Shown: positions 1-9,637, numbered from the stretch's first letter. The stretch is DNA of 64,000 bases from a virus (IMGVR_UViG_3300027996_002186:372001-436000); one strand, 5' to 3'. Made by a program: numbers and translations. Notes: generated by a model not told the origin, from the letters alone.

Positions 1-522
1 TTTGTTAATAAAGTTTTGATAGTTCTCTGGTAAGAATAACTTTTCTTTATTATACATTTCATTAGTCATCATATTAACCCAAAGTGGATCAAAACTATGC
101 TTAACCATTTGTTTAATATCATAATCATTCGATACTATTATAGTAGATCTTCCTTCTTCATTAGCCTTCTCAACTAAATAAGCTATCCAGTCATCACCCT
201 CTATATGTGGTGCTTCTAATATTTTGAAAGTACCCTCCATTGATTCTTTGAATTCACCATAAGCCTCATAAACAAACTTCCAATCAATATCAGTATTTTT
301 CTTTCGGGTGCCTTTATACTCGTCTATGTATTTCTTTCTCCAAGATTTTTCTTTGGAATCAGAAACTAGGTAAACGTTAGCAAACGGATACCATTTCTTA
401 TATTTTAACATAGCATTTTCTAATGCTTTATGTAATGCTCCGTAAAGTAAATTATTTTTGTGTAAAGTGAAAACTAAACGACTAAGAATATAATTTCCAT
501 CGATGATTAAGTCACATCTCAT
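1..522 (-). CDS. rnh: 5'-3' exonuclease / RNase H, FEN family (C-terminus beyond window)
   Basis: Read by hand from the ATG at 522; 174 codons stay open to the window edge, so the C-terminus is missing. The protein shows the FEN/T4 RNase H metal-binding pattern: D8 in IIDGN, a basic helix K57-x-x-x-W-R...Y69-K-x-x-R73, the acidic cluster E108-G-D110-D111, and S131-N-D133-Y-D135 followed by Q138. Family members remove RNA primers and 5' flaps during lagging-strand replication. The T4 enzyme is about 305 residues, so a little over half is present. It is divergent from the homing endonuclease gene at 567. Confidence 0.85.
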   Translation of the reverse strand, partial: MRCDLIIDGNYILSRLVFTLHKNNLLYGALHKALENAMLKYKKWYPFANVYLVSDSKEKSWRKKYIDEYKGTRKKNTDIDWKFVYEAYGEFKESMEGTFKILEAPHIEGDDWIAYLVEKANEEGRSTIIVSNDYDIKQMVKHSFDPLWVNMMTNEMYNKEKLFLPENYQNFINK

Positions 523-538
523 AGCGTAAAAGTATTAT

Positions 539-548
539 TTAATATATA
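539..548 (+). promoter_or_regulatory. Candidate phage late promoter box TTAATATATA
   Basis: Exact 10-mer, 19 nt before the ATG at 567. Homing endonuclease genes of T4-like phages are often late-transcribed, which fits. Function is inferred from recurrence across the window. Confidence 0.4.
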
Positions 549-566
549 TATGAAAAAAGGTCAATT

Positions 567-2066
567 ATGTTGTTAACTATTGAGATAAAAGTAAAAATGA
601 ACAGAGGTAATCTTGGATATTATAATAAAAAAATGAATAGGAAGTTTAAAATTGATGATGAGGTATTAATACCAATAGATAAAATACCAAAGAGTTCGTA
701 TTTTGATGTTGGTGTAATGTGTGATATTTGCTCAATGGAGAAAGAAACAACATATAGAAATTATAATGATTGTTTGAAATATGGATTTTATTCTTGTCAA
801 AAATGCAAACACATCAAAAGGAGAATGACTAATAAGATTAAATATGATGATGAAAATTTCACAAACATAAAGAAGCGAAAAGAAACTATGATATCCAAAC
901 ATGGTTGTTATTTTAACAATAATGAAAAATCCAAAAAAACCGTTAAGGATAAATATGGTGTTTGTAACATTTCACAATTAGATTCAATTAAATGTAAAAA
1001 GAAAGAAACAACATTATTGAATTGGGGAGTTGATAATCCAACTTATATAAAGGATAATAAGTTTATCTATACACAAGATGGTTATATCGAATATAACAAA
1101 GTAGATAAATATCACAAAATTAAATGTGGAGTTGGTCATGAGTTTAATATAACTACAAATTTATTTTATAGTAGATATTATAGAGGATCAACAATATGCA
1201 CTACATGTAATCATATAAACAAACTAACATCCGAGGGTGAGAATGAAGTATATGATCTAATAAATGATAATTATGATGGGAGAATAATTCAATCATATAG
1301 GGATGTTTTGGAGATAGATATTTATCTACCGGATTTGAATATAGGATTTGAATTCAATGGATTATATTGGCACTCAGAAGAACATAAAAATAAAAATTAT
1401 CACCTACACAAAACCGAACATTTCAAGGAAAGGGGTATCAGGATTATACACATATGGGAAGATGATTGGTTGAAAAGGAGAGAAATAATGAAATCAATTA
1501 TTTTAAATAAAGTAAAAAAATCTAATAGAATATTTGCACGAAAATGTAAAGCATGTGAAATTAATAATATAACAGAAGTTAAAGATTTTTTGAATACCAA
1601 CCATATTCAAGGGTTTAATAATAATATCAAAAAATCAATTGGTTTATATTATAATGGTGAATTGGTATCAATAATGTCATTTAATGATATCGAAGGAAGA
1701 AAAAGAATGAAAAATGGGTTTAATATAACTAGATTTTGTAATAAGTTAAACACATCAGTCATAGGAGGAGCTTCAAAAATAATAAGCTTATTTAAATCCA
1801 AGTACAGATATGACTATATGATAAGTTATGCTGATTATTCACTATCAGATGGTGGTCTTTATAAATCAATTGGATTTGAATTGGTTAATAAAAGCTACCC
1901 GGATTATACTTATATAGTTGGTGGAGTTAGAAAACATAAATCAAATTATAAGAAAGATAAATTAGGTATAAAGGGTAAATCAATCACGGAATCAGAGTTC
2001 ATGAAAAATATTGGTATATATAGAATATATGATTGTGGTAAGCTAAAATTTATTATGAATTTTTAA
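567..2066 (+). CDS. Vsr-like (EDxHD) homing endonuclease with DUF723-type repeats
   Basis: 499 residues. The N-terminal half has CxxC pairs (CDIC, CQKC, CTTC), suggesting zinc binding, and repeated K-x-T-x-x-x-[KN]-[YW]-G units (KHG, KYG, NWG) typical of DNA-binding DUF723 repeats in phage homing endonucleases. A Vsr/PD-(D/E)xK core follows at about 225-315: GENEVYDLI, then EIDIYLPDLNIGFEFNGLYW, then HLHKTEHF and IWEDDW. This is the I-Bth0305I-like EDxHD class, which nicks or cuts DNA to spread its own gene. The C-terminal part is an unrecognised domain. It lies between rnh and a small minus-strand gene and overlaps the latter's end by 14 nt. An ATG at 597 is an alternative start. Confidence 0.8.
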   Translation: MLLTIEIKVKMNRGNLGYYNKKMNRKFKIDDEVLIPIDKIPKSSYFDVGVMCDICSMEKETTYRNYNDCLKYGFYSCQKCKHIKRRMTNKIKYDDENFTNIKKRKETMISKHGCYFNNNEKSKKTVKDKYGVCNISQLDSIKCKKKETTLLNWGVDNPTYIKDNKFIYTQDGYIEYNKVDKYHKIKCGVGHEFNITTNLFYSRYYRGSTICTTCNHINKLTSEGENEVYDLINDNYDGRIIQSYRDVLEIDIYLPDLNIGFEFNGLYWHSEEHKNKNYHLHKTEHFKERGIRIIHIWEDDWLKRREIMKSIILNKVKKSNRIFARKCKACEINNITEVKDFLNTNHIQGFNNNIKKSIGLYYNGELVSIMSFNDIEGRKRMKNGFNITRFCNKLNTSVIGGASKIISLFKSKYRYDYMISYADYSLSDGGLYKSIGFELVNKSYPDYTYIVGGVRKHKSNYKKDKLGIKGKSITESEFMKNIGIYRIYDCGKLKFIMNF

Positions 2067-2436
2067 GTATATCCTCGATCTTCTTGTCTCTCTCTAGTAT
2101 TATGAATCTTTGTTCTAGGAATTCTTCTATTTCAACTGGAAGATGAACATTTTGTTTTTTCAAATCATCATAGAATGGCTTACCCATTATATTTATAGAT
2201 GATATTATAATTGCGGTTGTTGAGTCTTGATATCCATCCACTTCCACTTCTTCGCCTAATATAATATATTTAGCTTTGTGTGAATATAATGTAGCACCAC
2301 CGGATGATGCCAATATTCGTCCTGGTGTAGTGGTTGAGTTTGTGTAAATACCAATTCCCCCATAAATACTAGACGTACCTACGAGGTTGATATTAGATGT
2401 ATGTACTTGCTGACTATTTACATTTATGAATCCCAT
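2053..2436 (-). CDS. Hypothetical protein, possible small virion protein
   Basis: 127 residues, not recognised. The N-terminal 70 residues are rich in G, S, T and N with alternating hydrophobics, like a beta-rich virion or tail-tip module; the C-terminal 40 residues are a charged helix ending in an E/K-rich tail. It lies 29 nt upstream of the tagged 541-residue gene's stop on the same strand and its end overlaps the homing endonuclease gene convergently. The virion role is a guess from composition only. Confidence 0.6.
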   Translation of the reverse strand: MGFINVNSQQVHTSNINLVGTSSIYGGIGIYTNSTTTPGRILASSGGATLYSHKAKYIILGEEVEVDGYQDSTTAIIISSINIMGKPFYDDLKKQNVHLPVEIEEFLEQRFIILERDKKIEDILKNS

Positions 2437-2465
2437 GTAAATTATAACAATTTTAATAAAAAAGT

Positions 2466-4091
2466 TTATTTAACTACTAAGTGTGGTGCTGACCAAATAG
2501 ATTCTGATTTAGCAAAATCAACTATTTTTGTTATATAATCATCTCTTATTTCTTGTGGTAGATTATATAACCAATCTATGAATACTATTGATTGTAGTCT
2601 TGAATTCTCCGCATTTGACTTTTCTCCATCACCAGATAAATCTTGATTGAATATACCGCTGAGGTAATCATTTTCAACCACAAACATCTCACCAACTAAA
2701 TATTCTCTTATTTCAGATTTATCCTTTTTCTTTCTTATAAACTCCTTGATTTGATACAAATTATCTGGCATTAAATGATTTATCATTGATCCAGCTTTAC
2801 CACTAACATACCCACCCTTACTCTTAAGCTCAAGTGATATGTTTGATGTTTGATTACTATCAAATGTTCTACAATCTATACCTGAACCATCTTTCCAATT
2901 ATTAGCAACATCGGCCTCGTTCTCAAATTTCCAGGAAAAGTCTATATTAGCTGTTTTTCTAGAAGGCTTTACCACTTTATCCAGGTTATCAGCTTTTAAC
3001 TTATTATCTATATCTTTATTACCAGAATTAACTATCATTAATTTTGGAGTATTTATCGTTTGCTTAAGTGATACTCCAACTAATCCTTTTCGATGAATAA
3101 CAGACTCACCTAAGAAATCATTAAGATCATCAATATTATCCATATCATAATATGAATTATAATTAGATAAAGATTCATTTCCCTTAAAAACTATCCAGAA
3201 ATCGCTTGGGTTCCATTTAGCCATATTTGAAAGCTCTGGTATATCATAAAAATTATAATCACCTAATAACTCACCAGCCTCGAGTATTATTCCTTTTTTA
3301 TTTTGTATTTCTTCTTTAAATATAAAATGAGCAAATTTATTAATAAGTAGATCTTTACTATTCTTCACTATATAAGAAATATTACTTATATCATCCTCAC
3401 TAAGGTATCCATCTTTAATTCTATTACCGCTTTTATCATATCCCAGTAGAAAATCACATTGATTTTCCATACCTTCCATGATTTTTTTACCTGTTGTAAA
3501 TATATCATATGAGTTATTAATATCATCCATAGATTTATTATTTGATATACTAGCAAATCTTATATCCTTTCTAGTCTCATACCTCATAAGTATTTTACCA
3601 TGATGTGTTTGTATGTTTAACTTAACACCAGCGTTTAACCAAGCTCTAATAGCTAATGTTATTAGAAAGGCAGTTTCTCTAAAATGGTTACCTCTTTTAG
3701 AAGGACCAACACGATCATATTGTCTAACCATATTGGATATTGATCCTCTCTTGGCTACAGCCCAGTCAATGTTAATATCATCAGAATCGGTATGATATAT
3801 CATTAAATCATCATTTGATTCAACTTCTAATTTTAATTTTAAGTCTGAGAAATTTATTTCAGTAACAGTTGAATTTCTTATCCAAATAACCTTTTCATCA
3901 TCACCTGGGATATCCCCCTTTGATAAATCTAATTTTATATCAAAATTATTAATGTTAGATGTTTCTATCTCATTTACTAATTTTTTCATCGCCACTGATT
4001 TCCCCTTTCTAGAAAGGCTATAAGGCATTTTTTTATCACCACTAAGAGTAGCTTCTTTAATAAACCTATTATACCTTAGTATTTTTTTCAT
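2466..4091 (-). CDS. Tagged large hypothetical protein (possible PD-(D/E)xK-like fold)
   Basis: 541 residues from the ATG at 4091. That start is chosen because it leaves the 10-mer TTAATATATA immediately upstream and makes the N-terminus MKKILRYNRFIKEA, the closest match in the window to the T4 capsid-targeting tag. A longer reading from 4112 would translate through the promoter box. Recognisable motifs: RVGPSKRGNHFRE at about 135, and WNPSDFWIVFKG ... KGLVGVSLK at about 295-345, where D and a later S-x-K could be a degenerate nuclease core. No family can be named securely. If the tag works, this is the largest candidate injected protein here apart from any outside the window. Confidence 0.75.
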   Translation of the reverse strand: MKKILRYNRFIKEATLSGDKKMPYSLSRKGKSVAMKKLVNEIETSNINNFDIKLDLSKGDIPGDDEKVIWIRNSTVTEINFSDLKLKLEVESNDDLMIYHTDSDDINIDWAVAKRGSISNMVRQYDRVGPSKRGNHFRETAFLITLAIRAWLNAGVKLNIQTHHGKILMRYETRKDIRFASISNNKSMDDINNSYDIFTTGKKIMEGMENQCDFLLGYDKSGNRIKDGYLSEDDISNISYIVKNSKDLLINKFAHFIFKEEIQNKKGIILEAGELLGDYNFYDIPELSNMAKWNPSDFWIVFKGNESLSNYNSYYDMDNIDDLNDFLGESVIHRKGLVGVSLKQTINTPKLMIVNSGNKDIDNKLKADNLDKVVKPSRKTANIDFSWKFENEADVANNWKDGSGIDCRTFDSNQTSNISLELKSKGGYVSGKAGSMINHLMPDNLYQIKEFIRKKKDKSEIREYLVGEMFVVENDYLSGIFNQDLSGDGEKSNAENSRLQSIVFIDWLYNLPQEIRDDYITKIVDFAKSESIWSAPHLVVK

Positions 4092-4096
4092 AACAT

Positions 4097-4106
4097 TATA
4101 TATTAA
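4097..4106 (-). promoter_or_regulatory. Candidate late promoter box TTAATATATA
   Basis: Exact 10-mer on the minus strand, 5 nt before the ATG at 4091; it decides the start of the tagged 541-residue gene. Confidence 0.45.
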
Positions 4107-4173
4107 TATCATGAAATCAGAATCATGTTATCTCACTCATTATTCAAAATGTATATTTCGAATATGTAATAAT

Positions 4174-5199
4174 TTAATTATTGTTATAAACCCTATTATA
4201 CTCTGTTCTATATTTATATGAAATCACTTGTATGGAATATCCTGTATTTGGTTCATATTTCAATTCTTTACCCAAAATATTATAGTACTTTATGGATATT
4301 GGACTTTCAGAATCTTTGTTTATTGATATTATATTAAAGTATTCGAAATCTCCATTATAATCTATTTGTTTTAATCGGTAATAAACTAAGTCTGTGGTTG
4401 TTTTATTATCATAATAATATGATAGTGTTTCACTAGAGTTACCGGCACCAGCAACCTGACCAACAAAATTCCATTGTTCTCCGTTAATAGATGAATAGAT
4501 TTCAAATCTATCATTGTTAGATTCAGATGCAGTTAACCATTTTAACTCATCAAGGCCGTTATTCTCGTTGTATTCACCAGTAAAAGATAATAATTCAATT
4601 GGTAGAGCAATAGAGCAAGTTGTTTCATAAACAAAGATATCATCAAAGTAATATTCTTCGGTATCAGCTTGATTACCTAATAATACTCTAATTTTCAATA
4701 TAGATCCTGTTCCAATATCTATACAATCTATTTGTGAATAACCATTAACAGCCCCACAGACTGCCATAAAGTTTATCCAAACACCGCCATCAATTTGATA
4801 TTCGGCATTTAGTAGGTCCTCACCAGAACCACAACTATTACACTCCATGTTACCCTCAGCTCTCATTGAGATGGATATAGACATAGTAGTATATCCTATT
4901 ATATTAATATCTTCTGATATCCAAATATTATCAGATTCACCTTGGCTATTAACACAACAAGTTAAACCCTCAATATCCTCACAACAAAATTCTTTATCAC
5001 CAAAGGTTGTTCTTGTTCCCCAATAATTATTACCAACTGTACCGGGAGCTCCATCAGCATCACAATTATTAGCAGATGTAGTCCACTTGGTAGTATTTTG
5101 TGTACCGTCTGTATATGATTCGAAATCTTCTGACCAAATAACTGTTTGTGAATTAAGAATAAATGGTAGTAATAAAACTAAAAATGTAAATATCTTCAT
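4174..5199 (-). CDS. Secreted protein resembling T9SS cargo, degenerate sorting domain
   Basis: 341 residues with a clear signal peptide (MKIFTFLVLLLPFILNSQT). Residues 20-195 form a cysteine-rich beta domain of the lectin/jelly-roll kind (CCEDIEGLTCC, CNSCGSG). LPIELLSFTG follows, the hallmark linker of Bacteroidetes T9SS cargo, and then a fibronectin-like module with WLTASESNNDRFEIYSS and YYRLKQIDYNGDFEYFN. The expected type A sorting domain is reduced to YYNILGKELK...GYSIQVIS and lacks the usual last strand, so export beyond the periplasm is uncertain. It resembles the gene at 29277 in the middle module. Such proteins are bacterial surface proteins; on a phage they may alter the host envelope. 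Confidence 0.75.
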   Translation of the reverse strand: MKIFTFLVLLLPFILNSQTVIWSEDFESYTDGTQNTTKWTTSANNCDADGAPGTVGNNYWGTRTTFGDKEFCCEDIEGLTCCVNSQGESDNIWISEDINIIGYTTMSISISMRAEGNMECNSCGSGEDLLNAEYQIDGGVWINFMAVCGAVNGYSQIDCIDIGTGSILKIRVLLGNQADTEEYYFDDIFVYETTCSIALPIELLSFTGEYNENNGLDELKWLTASESNNDRFEIYSSINGEQWNFVGQVAGAGNSSETLSYYYDNKTTTDLVYYRLKQIDYNGDFEYFNIISINKDSESPISIKYYNILGKELKYEPNTGYSIQVISYKYRTEYNRVYNNN

Positions 5200-5205
5200 A
5201 TAGAA

Positions 5206-5215
5206 TATATATTAA
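5206..5215 (-). promoter_or_regulatory. Candidate late promoter box TTAATATATA
   Basis: Exact 10-mer on the minus strand, 6 nt before the ATG at 5199 of the secreted protein. Confidence 0.4.
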
Positions 5216-5233
5216 ATATACTTAATTGTTTGA

Positions 5234-7078
5234 TTATTTTAATAACTCTGTTTTTCTTAGATCAGAGTTTTTACCAAACCAAATATTAAGAGAGTCTTTT
5301 GAAACATCATCTTTGGTTATAAGTGTTAACCTAGGTCTGTTTATAATATCTTCATACTCATCATCAACTAGAGCTGCTAAACCTTTCTTATACTTAATAT
5401 CATATTTCTTTAAGTCTTTATTCTTCTCCCATTCATTATATTCACTTTGATTATAGAATAGAATTTTCTTTTCTTTCTTAGCTCTTGGTATAGCTACCAC
5501 GATTGGTGTTTCAACCTTATATAACATACGTCTTTCGAACATATCTGGCCAATACTTATAAAAGAAGTTTATCAATAATGCGGCAATTGCATTTCCATCA
5601 ACATCAGCATCAACATATAAAAGAACTCGGCCATACCTAAGTGATTTTAATTCAATATCATGGCCCAATTTCAACCCAATAGAGGCCATTAAGTTAACCG
5701 CCTCTGTATTCTGAACTAATTTCTGACTTGATATATCAGACACGTTTATAAACTTACCTTTCAATGCAAAGGCTCCCATTGATTGAGAATCTCTATACTT
5801 TCTAAAAGCACCAGCAGCAGAATCTCCCTCAAATAACCCTAGTGAATACTTCCATCTATCCTTACCCTTAGCATCAATAAGTTTTTCAACCTTTATCTTA
5901 GATAACTTTTTATTTAGATTTCTTTGTAATTTATTCTCATCTGCATTTTTCTTTTGTTCTATCCAATCTAATATAGAGTTAACTATTTCGGATTTCAATA
6001 TAGATTGAACCATCTTCTTACTAACTTCAAAGGAAGTTCCAAAATCTTTAATCTCAGTAATTAACTTTTCTTTCGTCTGTGATGAGAATGATGGGTTAAT
6101 AACAGTAGAGTCTAAGAATAAGAACATATGGTTCTTTAATTCTGACGGTTTAACATCAGTCTTATGTTTCTTCAAGAAATAGGCTCTAAGATCTAATATA
6201 ATTTGATTCATAATATAATCTACGTGCGTACCACCATCATAAGTTTCTGTTGAGTTAGCAAAACTAACTTGTTGGAATCCATTTTCTGATAAAGCAATAC
6301 CAACAGACCAACTATTACCCTTTTTAGTTTCAAAGAAAAAGTCATCAACATATAATTTTATATAATCTTCATATGATTTGAAATTAATAACTTTACCATT
6401 GAAATAGATTTTAATCTTAGTGTTACATGCGGCTAAATCATAAACTCTTTTTTCCAATAATTGATAGTGTGATTCATCTAAACCATCCATCGTGAATTTC
6501 TCAAAATCTGGATTGAATGATATTTTAGTATGACTCCTGGTAGCCTTTTTAATCTTAGGAGAAGTTCTTTCTCTCATATTGTTAGTAAATGTCTGACTAA
6601 ATTGATTTTTACCATCACAAGTCTCAATAGTGAACTCATTTGAGTATATGTTTGTTAGTGTAGATCCAACACCATTAGTACCAGCCCAAGATCTTTCTTC
6701 ATCATCATTGAAATTAGAACCAGCTTTAAGGTTTGAGAATATCATCTCCGGAATCCACTCTTTATGTTCTTTGTGTTTAACAACTGGTATACCACCATTA
6801 TCCCAAATAGATATTGAATTCTTATCCTTATCTATTGTTACTTTAATTATATTAAGTTTGGATCCTTTTCTTTTACTCTCATCAACTGAATTAGTAATTA
6901 TCTCATCAAATATTTTTAGAAATCCCGGATTGTATGTTATTTCTTTTTGAATTGCCTTCTCTCCTTCGATTAACCATTTGTTAGATGTGTGTGGTTTTAT
7001 AGAACCGATATACATTCCAGGTCTTAGTATAACGTGGTCTATATCATCTAACTTCTTGAATTTCTTATCTATCGACAT
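5234..7078 (-). CDS. 39: Type IIA DNA topoisomerase large subunit (ATPase + TOPRIM)
   Basis: 614 residues. GHKL ATPase motifs: E59 and N63 in FDEIITNSVDE, DNGGIP at 93-98, GTNGVGS at 133-139, and the QTK loop at 334-336. TOPRIM motifs: EGDSA at 417-421 and DADVDG at 490-495. This is the T4 gp39 (plus gp60) equivalent in a single chain, without the T4 gene split. With the medium subunit encoded at 8294 on the other strand it should form the strand-passing enzyme that relieves supercoils at phage replication forks. The two genes are separated by two tagged genes instead of forming an operon. Confidence 0.95.
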   Translation of the reverse strand: MSIDKKFKKLDDIDHVILRPGMYIGSIKPHTSNKWLIEGEKAIQKEITYNPGFLKIFDEIITNSVDESKRKGSKLNIIKVTIDKDKNSISIWDNGGIPVVKHKEHKEWIPEMIFSNLKAGSNFNDDEERSWAGTNGVGSTLTNIYSNEFTIETCDGKNQFSQTFTNNMRERTSPKIKKATRSHTKISFNPDFEKFTMDGLDESHYQLLEKRVYDLAACNTKIKIYFNGKVINFKSYEDYIKLYVDDFFFETKKGNSWSVGIALSENGFQQVSFANSTETYDGGTHVDYIMNQIILDLRAYFLKKHKTDVKPSELKNHMFLFLDSTVINPSFSSQTKEKLITEIKDFGTSFEVSKKMVQSILKSEIVNSILDWIEQKKNADENKLQRNLNKKLSKIKVEKLIDAKGKDRWKYSLGLFEGDSAAGAFRKYRDSQSMGAFALKGKFINVSDISSQKLVQNTEAVNLMASIGLKLGHDIELKSLRYGRVLLYVDADVDGNAIAALLINFFYKYWPDMFERRMLYKVETPIVVAIPRAKKEKKILFYNQSEYNEWEKNKDLKKYDIKYKKGLAALVDDEYEDIINRPRLTLITKDDVSKDSLNIWFGKNSDLRKTELLK

Positions 7079-7166
7079 TTTTAATTTACTTGAATTTAGT
7101 TTATATATAGTAAAATAAAAACTTTGTTTTGGAAGTTTAGTAATTCGAATGATGTATTTTTAGAAA

Positions 7167-7580
7167 TTACTCACCTTTGATGAAGCTTATTTGATACGAA
7201 GCTTTCCTGTATGTGAATTCAAATTTAATAGGATCCGGATTGCTATTATCGAAACAATTATTCACTTTGAATCCTCTTGAATTCATATATCCGGTTATAT
7301 CTTCTATATTAGAATCGACAAGATATTTTTCGTGGAAATCACCATCTTCAGTTTTATTAATATTTATGTATAACTCTGGTGTTTTTCTTGCTTTAGCCAT
7401 TGTCATTGGTGAGAAACTAGCAATTGTTTCATATCCAATATCATCTAGTTCTGATAATTTATCTTCAATGAATTCAAAACAATCATTCATATCAACAATT
7501 ACATCACCATATACATTATAAAGATTTTTAGGAACTTTATTAAATGATTCAAATATTTTATATGTGTTTATGTGTTTCAT
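7167..7580 (-). CDS. Tagged hypothetical protein
   Basis: 137 residues. The N-terminus MKHINTYKIFESFNK carries the shared tag. The rest is a mixed alpha/beta domain with no recognised motif. It ends 88 nt upstream of the topoisomerase gene and starts 10 nt after the stop of the next tagged gene, so the pair 8256-7167 is probably one transcript. Predicted by the tag to be an internal head protein; unproven. Confidence 0.7.
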   Translation of the reverse strand: MKHINTYKIFESFNKVPKNLYNVYGDVIVDMNDCFEFIEDKLSELDDIGYETIASFSPMTMAKARKTPELYININKTEDGDFHEKYLVDSNIEDITGYMNSRGFKVNNCFDNSNPDPIKFEFTYRKASYQISFIKGE

Positions 7581-7590
7581 TCAACATACT

Positions 7591-8256
7591 TTAGATATTC
7601 ATCAATGGAATTTTAGGCTTGATTTCAAATCTTTCATTTAAATACATTTTCAATTCATTCTCGATATAATGTTCTGGAACCTCCATAGATGGATCCATAT
7701 GTTCCATTCTATCTGATAATTCTATTGAGAACTCGTGGAGTACAGTAGGTTTTATAGCTTGTACTAATCTATCAGAAACAACAAAAGCTCTAGTAAATCT
7801 ATCCTTTGGTGATATTTCACCTTCTGCCAATTTCATTGAACTCTTTATAACCTTTTTCAAAAAGGAATTGTAATTGTTACCTGGATCTTCTAAGATTGGT
7901 TTCATAATTTTATTAAATGCTCTAGTTGATCCGAATAAAAACCCTGCGATTGCTATTATTGGGAAGAAAGGAGCTAAAGCCATGGGTGTAATTCTATGCA
8001 CCATTTTAATAACACCAACTTTCATAGCTGATCTTTTCTTGGCTACTTGAGCATCTTTGAATAATGCATTCAACATACCAAATGTGAAAGATGTTCCATT
8101 CTCATTTAAATACTGACCAAGATTACCTCTATGAGCGTGATATAAATGTGTTTTTATATCTTTCTTAGTAACACCTAACCTTTTTAATTCGGCCTTAATG
8201 TTCTTATCATATTTTTCTTGAATTAAAAATTCATCATATTTCTTAATACTCTTCAT
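7591..8256 (-). CDS. Tagged membrane-associated hypothetical protein
   Basis: 221 residues from the ATG at 8256. A longer reading from 8400 would run back through the divergent topoisomerase gene, and only the 8256 start yields the tag MKSIKKYDEFLIQEK. A hydrophobic stretch at about 120-142 (ALAPFFPIIAIAGFLFG) can be one membrane span, flanked by basic residues. Proline and hydrophobic spacing there recall the LETM1-like core of the protein at 12806, but the match is too loose to assign. It shares a 37-nt divergent promoter region with the topoisomerase medium subunit gene. Confidence 0.7.
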   Translation of the reverse strand: MKSIKKYDEFLIQEKYDKNIKAELKRLGVTKKDIKTHLYHAHRGNLGQYLNENGTSFTFGMLNALFKDAQVAKKRSAMKVGVIKMVHRITPMALAPFFPIIAIAGFLFGSTRAFNKIMKPILEDPGNNYNSFLKKVIKSSMKLAEGEISPKDRFTRAFVVSDRLVQAIKPTVLHEFSIELSDRMEHMDPSMEVPEHYIENELKMYLNERFEIKPKIPLMNI

Positions 8257-8293
8257 ACAAAAACAAAATATACTTTTTACTATATATAAAACT

Positions 8294-9637
8294 ATGATGA
8301 CAGAAAAATCGATCTCAGAATTTTTATCTGATGAATACAAAGAGTTTGCGATGTACTCTATTGAGGGGAGGGCGATGCCTTCCGTCATTGATGGATTCAA
8401 ACCAACTCAACGAAAAGTAATACACATATCTAACCAAATATGGAAAACAGGAGGCGAGAAAACACTAAAAGTCTTTCAATTAGCTGGTAAAGTAGCATCT
8501 GATGCTTTTTATCATCATGGTAATACATCACTTGAGAATTCTATTGTAACGATGGCTCAAAAATTCAAGAACAACGCAGCTTTATTAGAAGAAGATGGTC
8601 AATATGGCTCACTTAGATCTCCTCAACCAGGAGCTCCTAGATACATTGGTACTAAATTAAACGAAAACTTTAGATTAATTTATAAAGATTTTGAACTTCT
8701 AAATTATAAAGAGGAAGAAGGAGAAACAATTGAACCAGAATTCTTTTTACCAATAATACCAACTGTTTTATTAAATGGATCATCAGGTATTGCTGTTGGA
8801 TTTGCATCAAACGTATTAAACAGAAACGTAGAACAACTAATAAACTCTTGTGTTAAGGTGTTAGATGGTAAGAAAATAAAGTCTATAAAACCTTCATACG
8901 CTGAATTTACTGGTGAGTTCATACAAGATGAAGAGAATAATAAGAGATGGATAATAAGAGGTGAATTCGAAAGAGTTAACACATCAACAGTAAGGATAAC
9001 TGAATTACCACCATCAATGACTTATGAGAAATATGAAGATCATTTAGATAAAATATCTGATAATAAAGACATTGTTTCTTATGATGATAATTGTAAAGAT
9101 AATATAGATTATACTATTAAATTCAACAGAAGTGTATTAGCCGATTTGGATGATACAAAACTAAGAAAGTTATTAAAATTAGAAGAATCATCTACTGAGA
9201 TATTCTCCACACTCGATGAGTTTGGTAAATTAAAAATATTTGAAACCTGTGAAGAGATAGTTGAATATTTTGTCAATTTCAGACTTACTTATTATCACAC
9301 CAGAAAAGAATTTCTACTAGAAAAGTTAAATAGAGAATTAAAAATACTTTCTAATAGAGGAAGGTTCATAAAAGCTATACTTGATGAAAAGTTAAAGATA
9401 AATAATGTTGCTAAATCCGAAATAATTTCACAAATTGTGGATATGGGGTTAGAACAAATTGATGATTCATATGATTACCTTTTAAGGATGCCTATATATT
9501 CACTAACAAAAGAATTATTTGAAAAATTAAAAATGGATTTCTCTGCTAAGAAAGAAGAGATTCAAATTTTAGAGAATACCGATCCAAAAGATATGTATCG
9601 ATTGGATTTGAGTGATCTAAAAAAGAAATTCAAATAA
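8294..9637 (+). CDS. 52: Type IIA DNA topoisomerase medium subunit (breakage-reunion)
   Basis: 447 residues, matching T4 gp52 in length. The winged-helix CAP domain has GFKPTQRKV near 34-42, GNTSLENSIVTMAQ at 76-89, and the catalytic tyrosine Y117 in PGAPRYIGTKL. NGSSGIAVGFA at about 155-165 is the conserved GyrA/gp52 motif, and the C-terminal third is the tower/coiled-coil. It lacks the GyrA beta-pinwheel, so it should relax DNA rather than introduce supercoils. Its partner is the large subunit on the opposite strand. Confidence 0.95.
   Translation: MMTEKSISEFLSDEYKEFAMYSIEGRAMPSVIDGFKPTQRKVIHISNQIWKTGGEKTLKVFQLAGKVASDAFYHHGNTSLENSIVTMAQKFKNNAALLEEDGQYGSLRSPQPGAPRYIGTKLNENFRLIYKDFELLNYKEEEGETIEPEFFLPIIPTVLLNGSSGIAVGFASNVLNRNVEQLINSCVKVLDGKKIKSIKPSYAEFTGEFIQDEENNKRWIIRGEFERVNTSTVRITELPPSMTYEKYEDHLDKISDNKDIVSYDDNCKDNIDYTIKFNRSVLADLDDTKLRKLLKLEESSTEIFSTLDEFGKLKIFETCEEIVEYFVNFRLTYYHTRKEFLLEKLNRELKILSNRGRFIKAILDEKLKINNVAKSEIISQIVDMGLEQIDDSYDYLLRMPIYSLTKELFEKLKMDFSAKKEEIQILENTDPKDMYRLDLSDLKKKFK

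Noticed and set aside
4092-4112. Longer N-terminus for the 541-residue tagged protein
   Set aside because: The extra seven codons are encoded by the late-promoter box itself; the ATG at 4091 gives the tag.
8257-8400. Longer N-terminus for the tagged gene at 7591
   Set aside because: It would overlap the divergent topoisomerase gene by more than 100 nt and lacks the tag.
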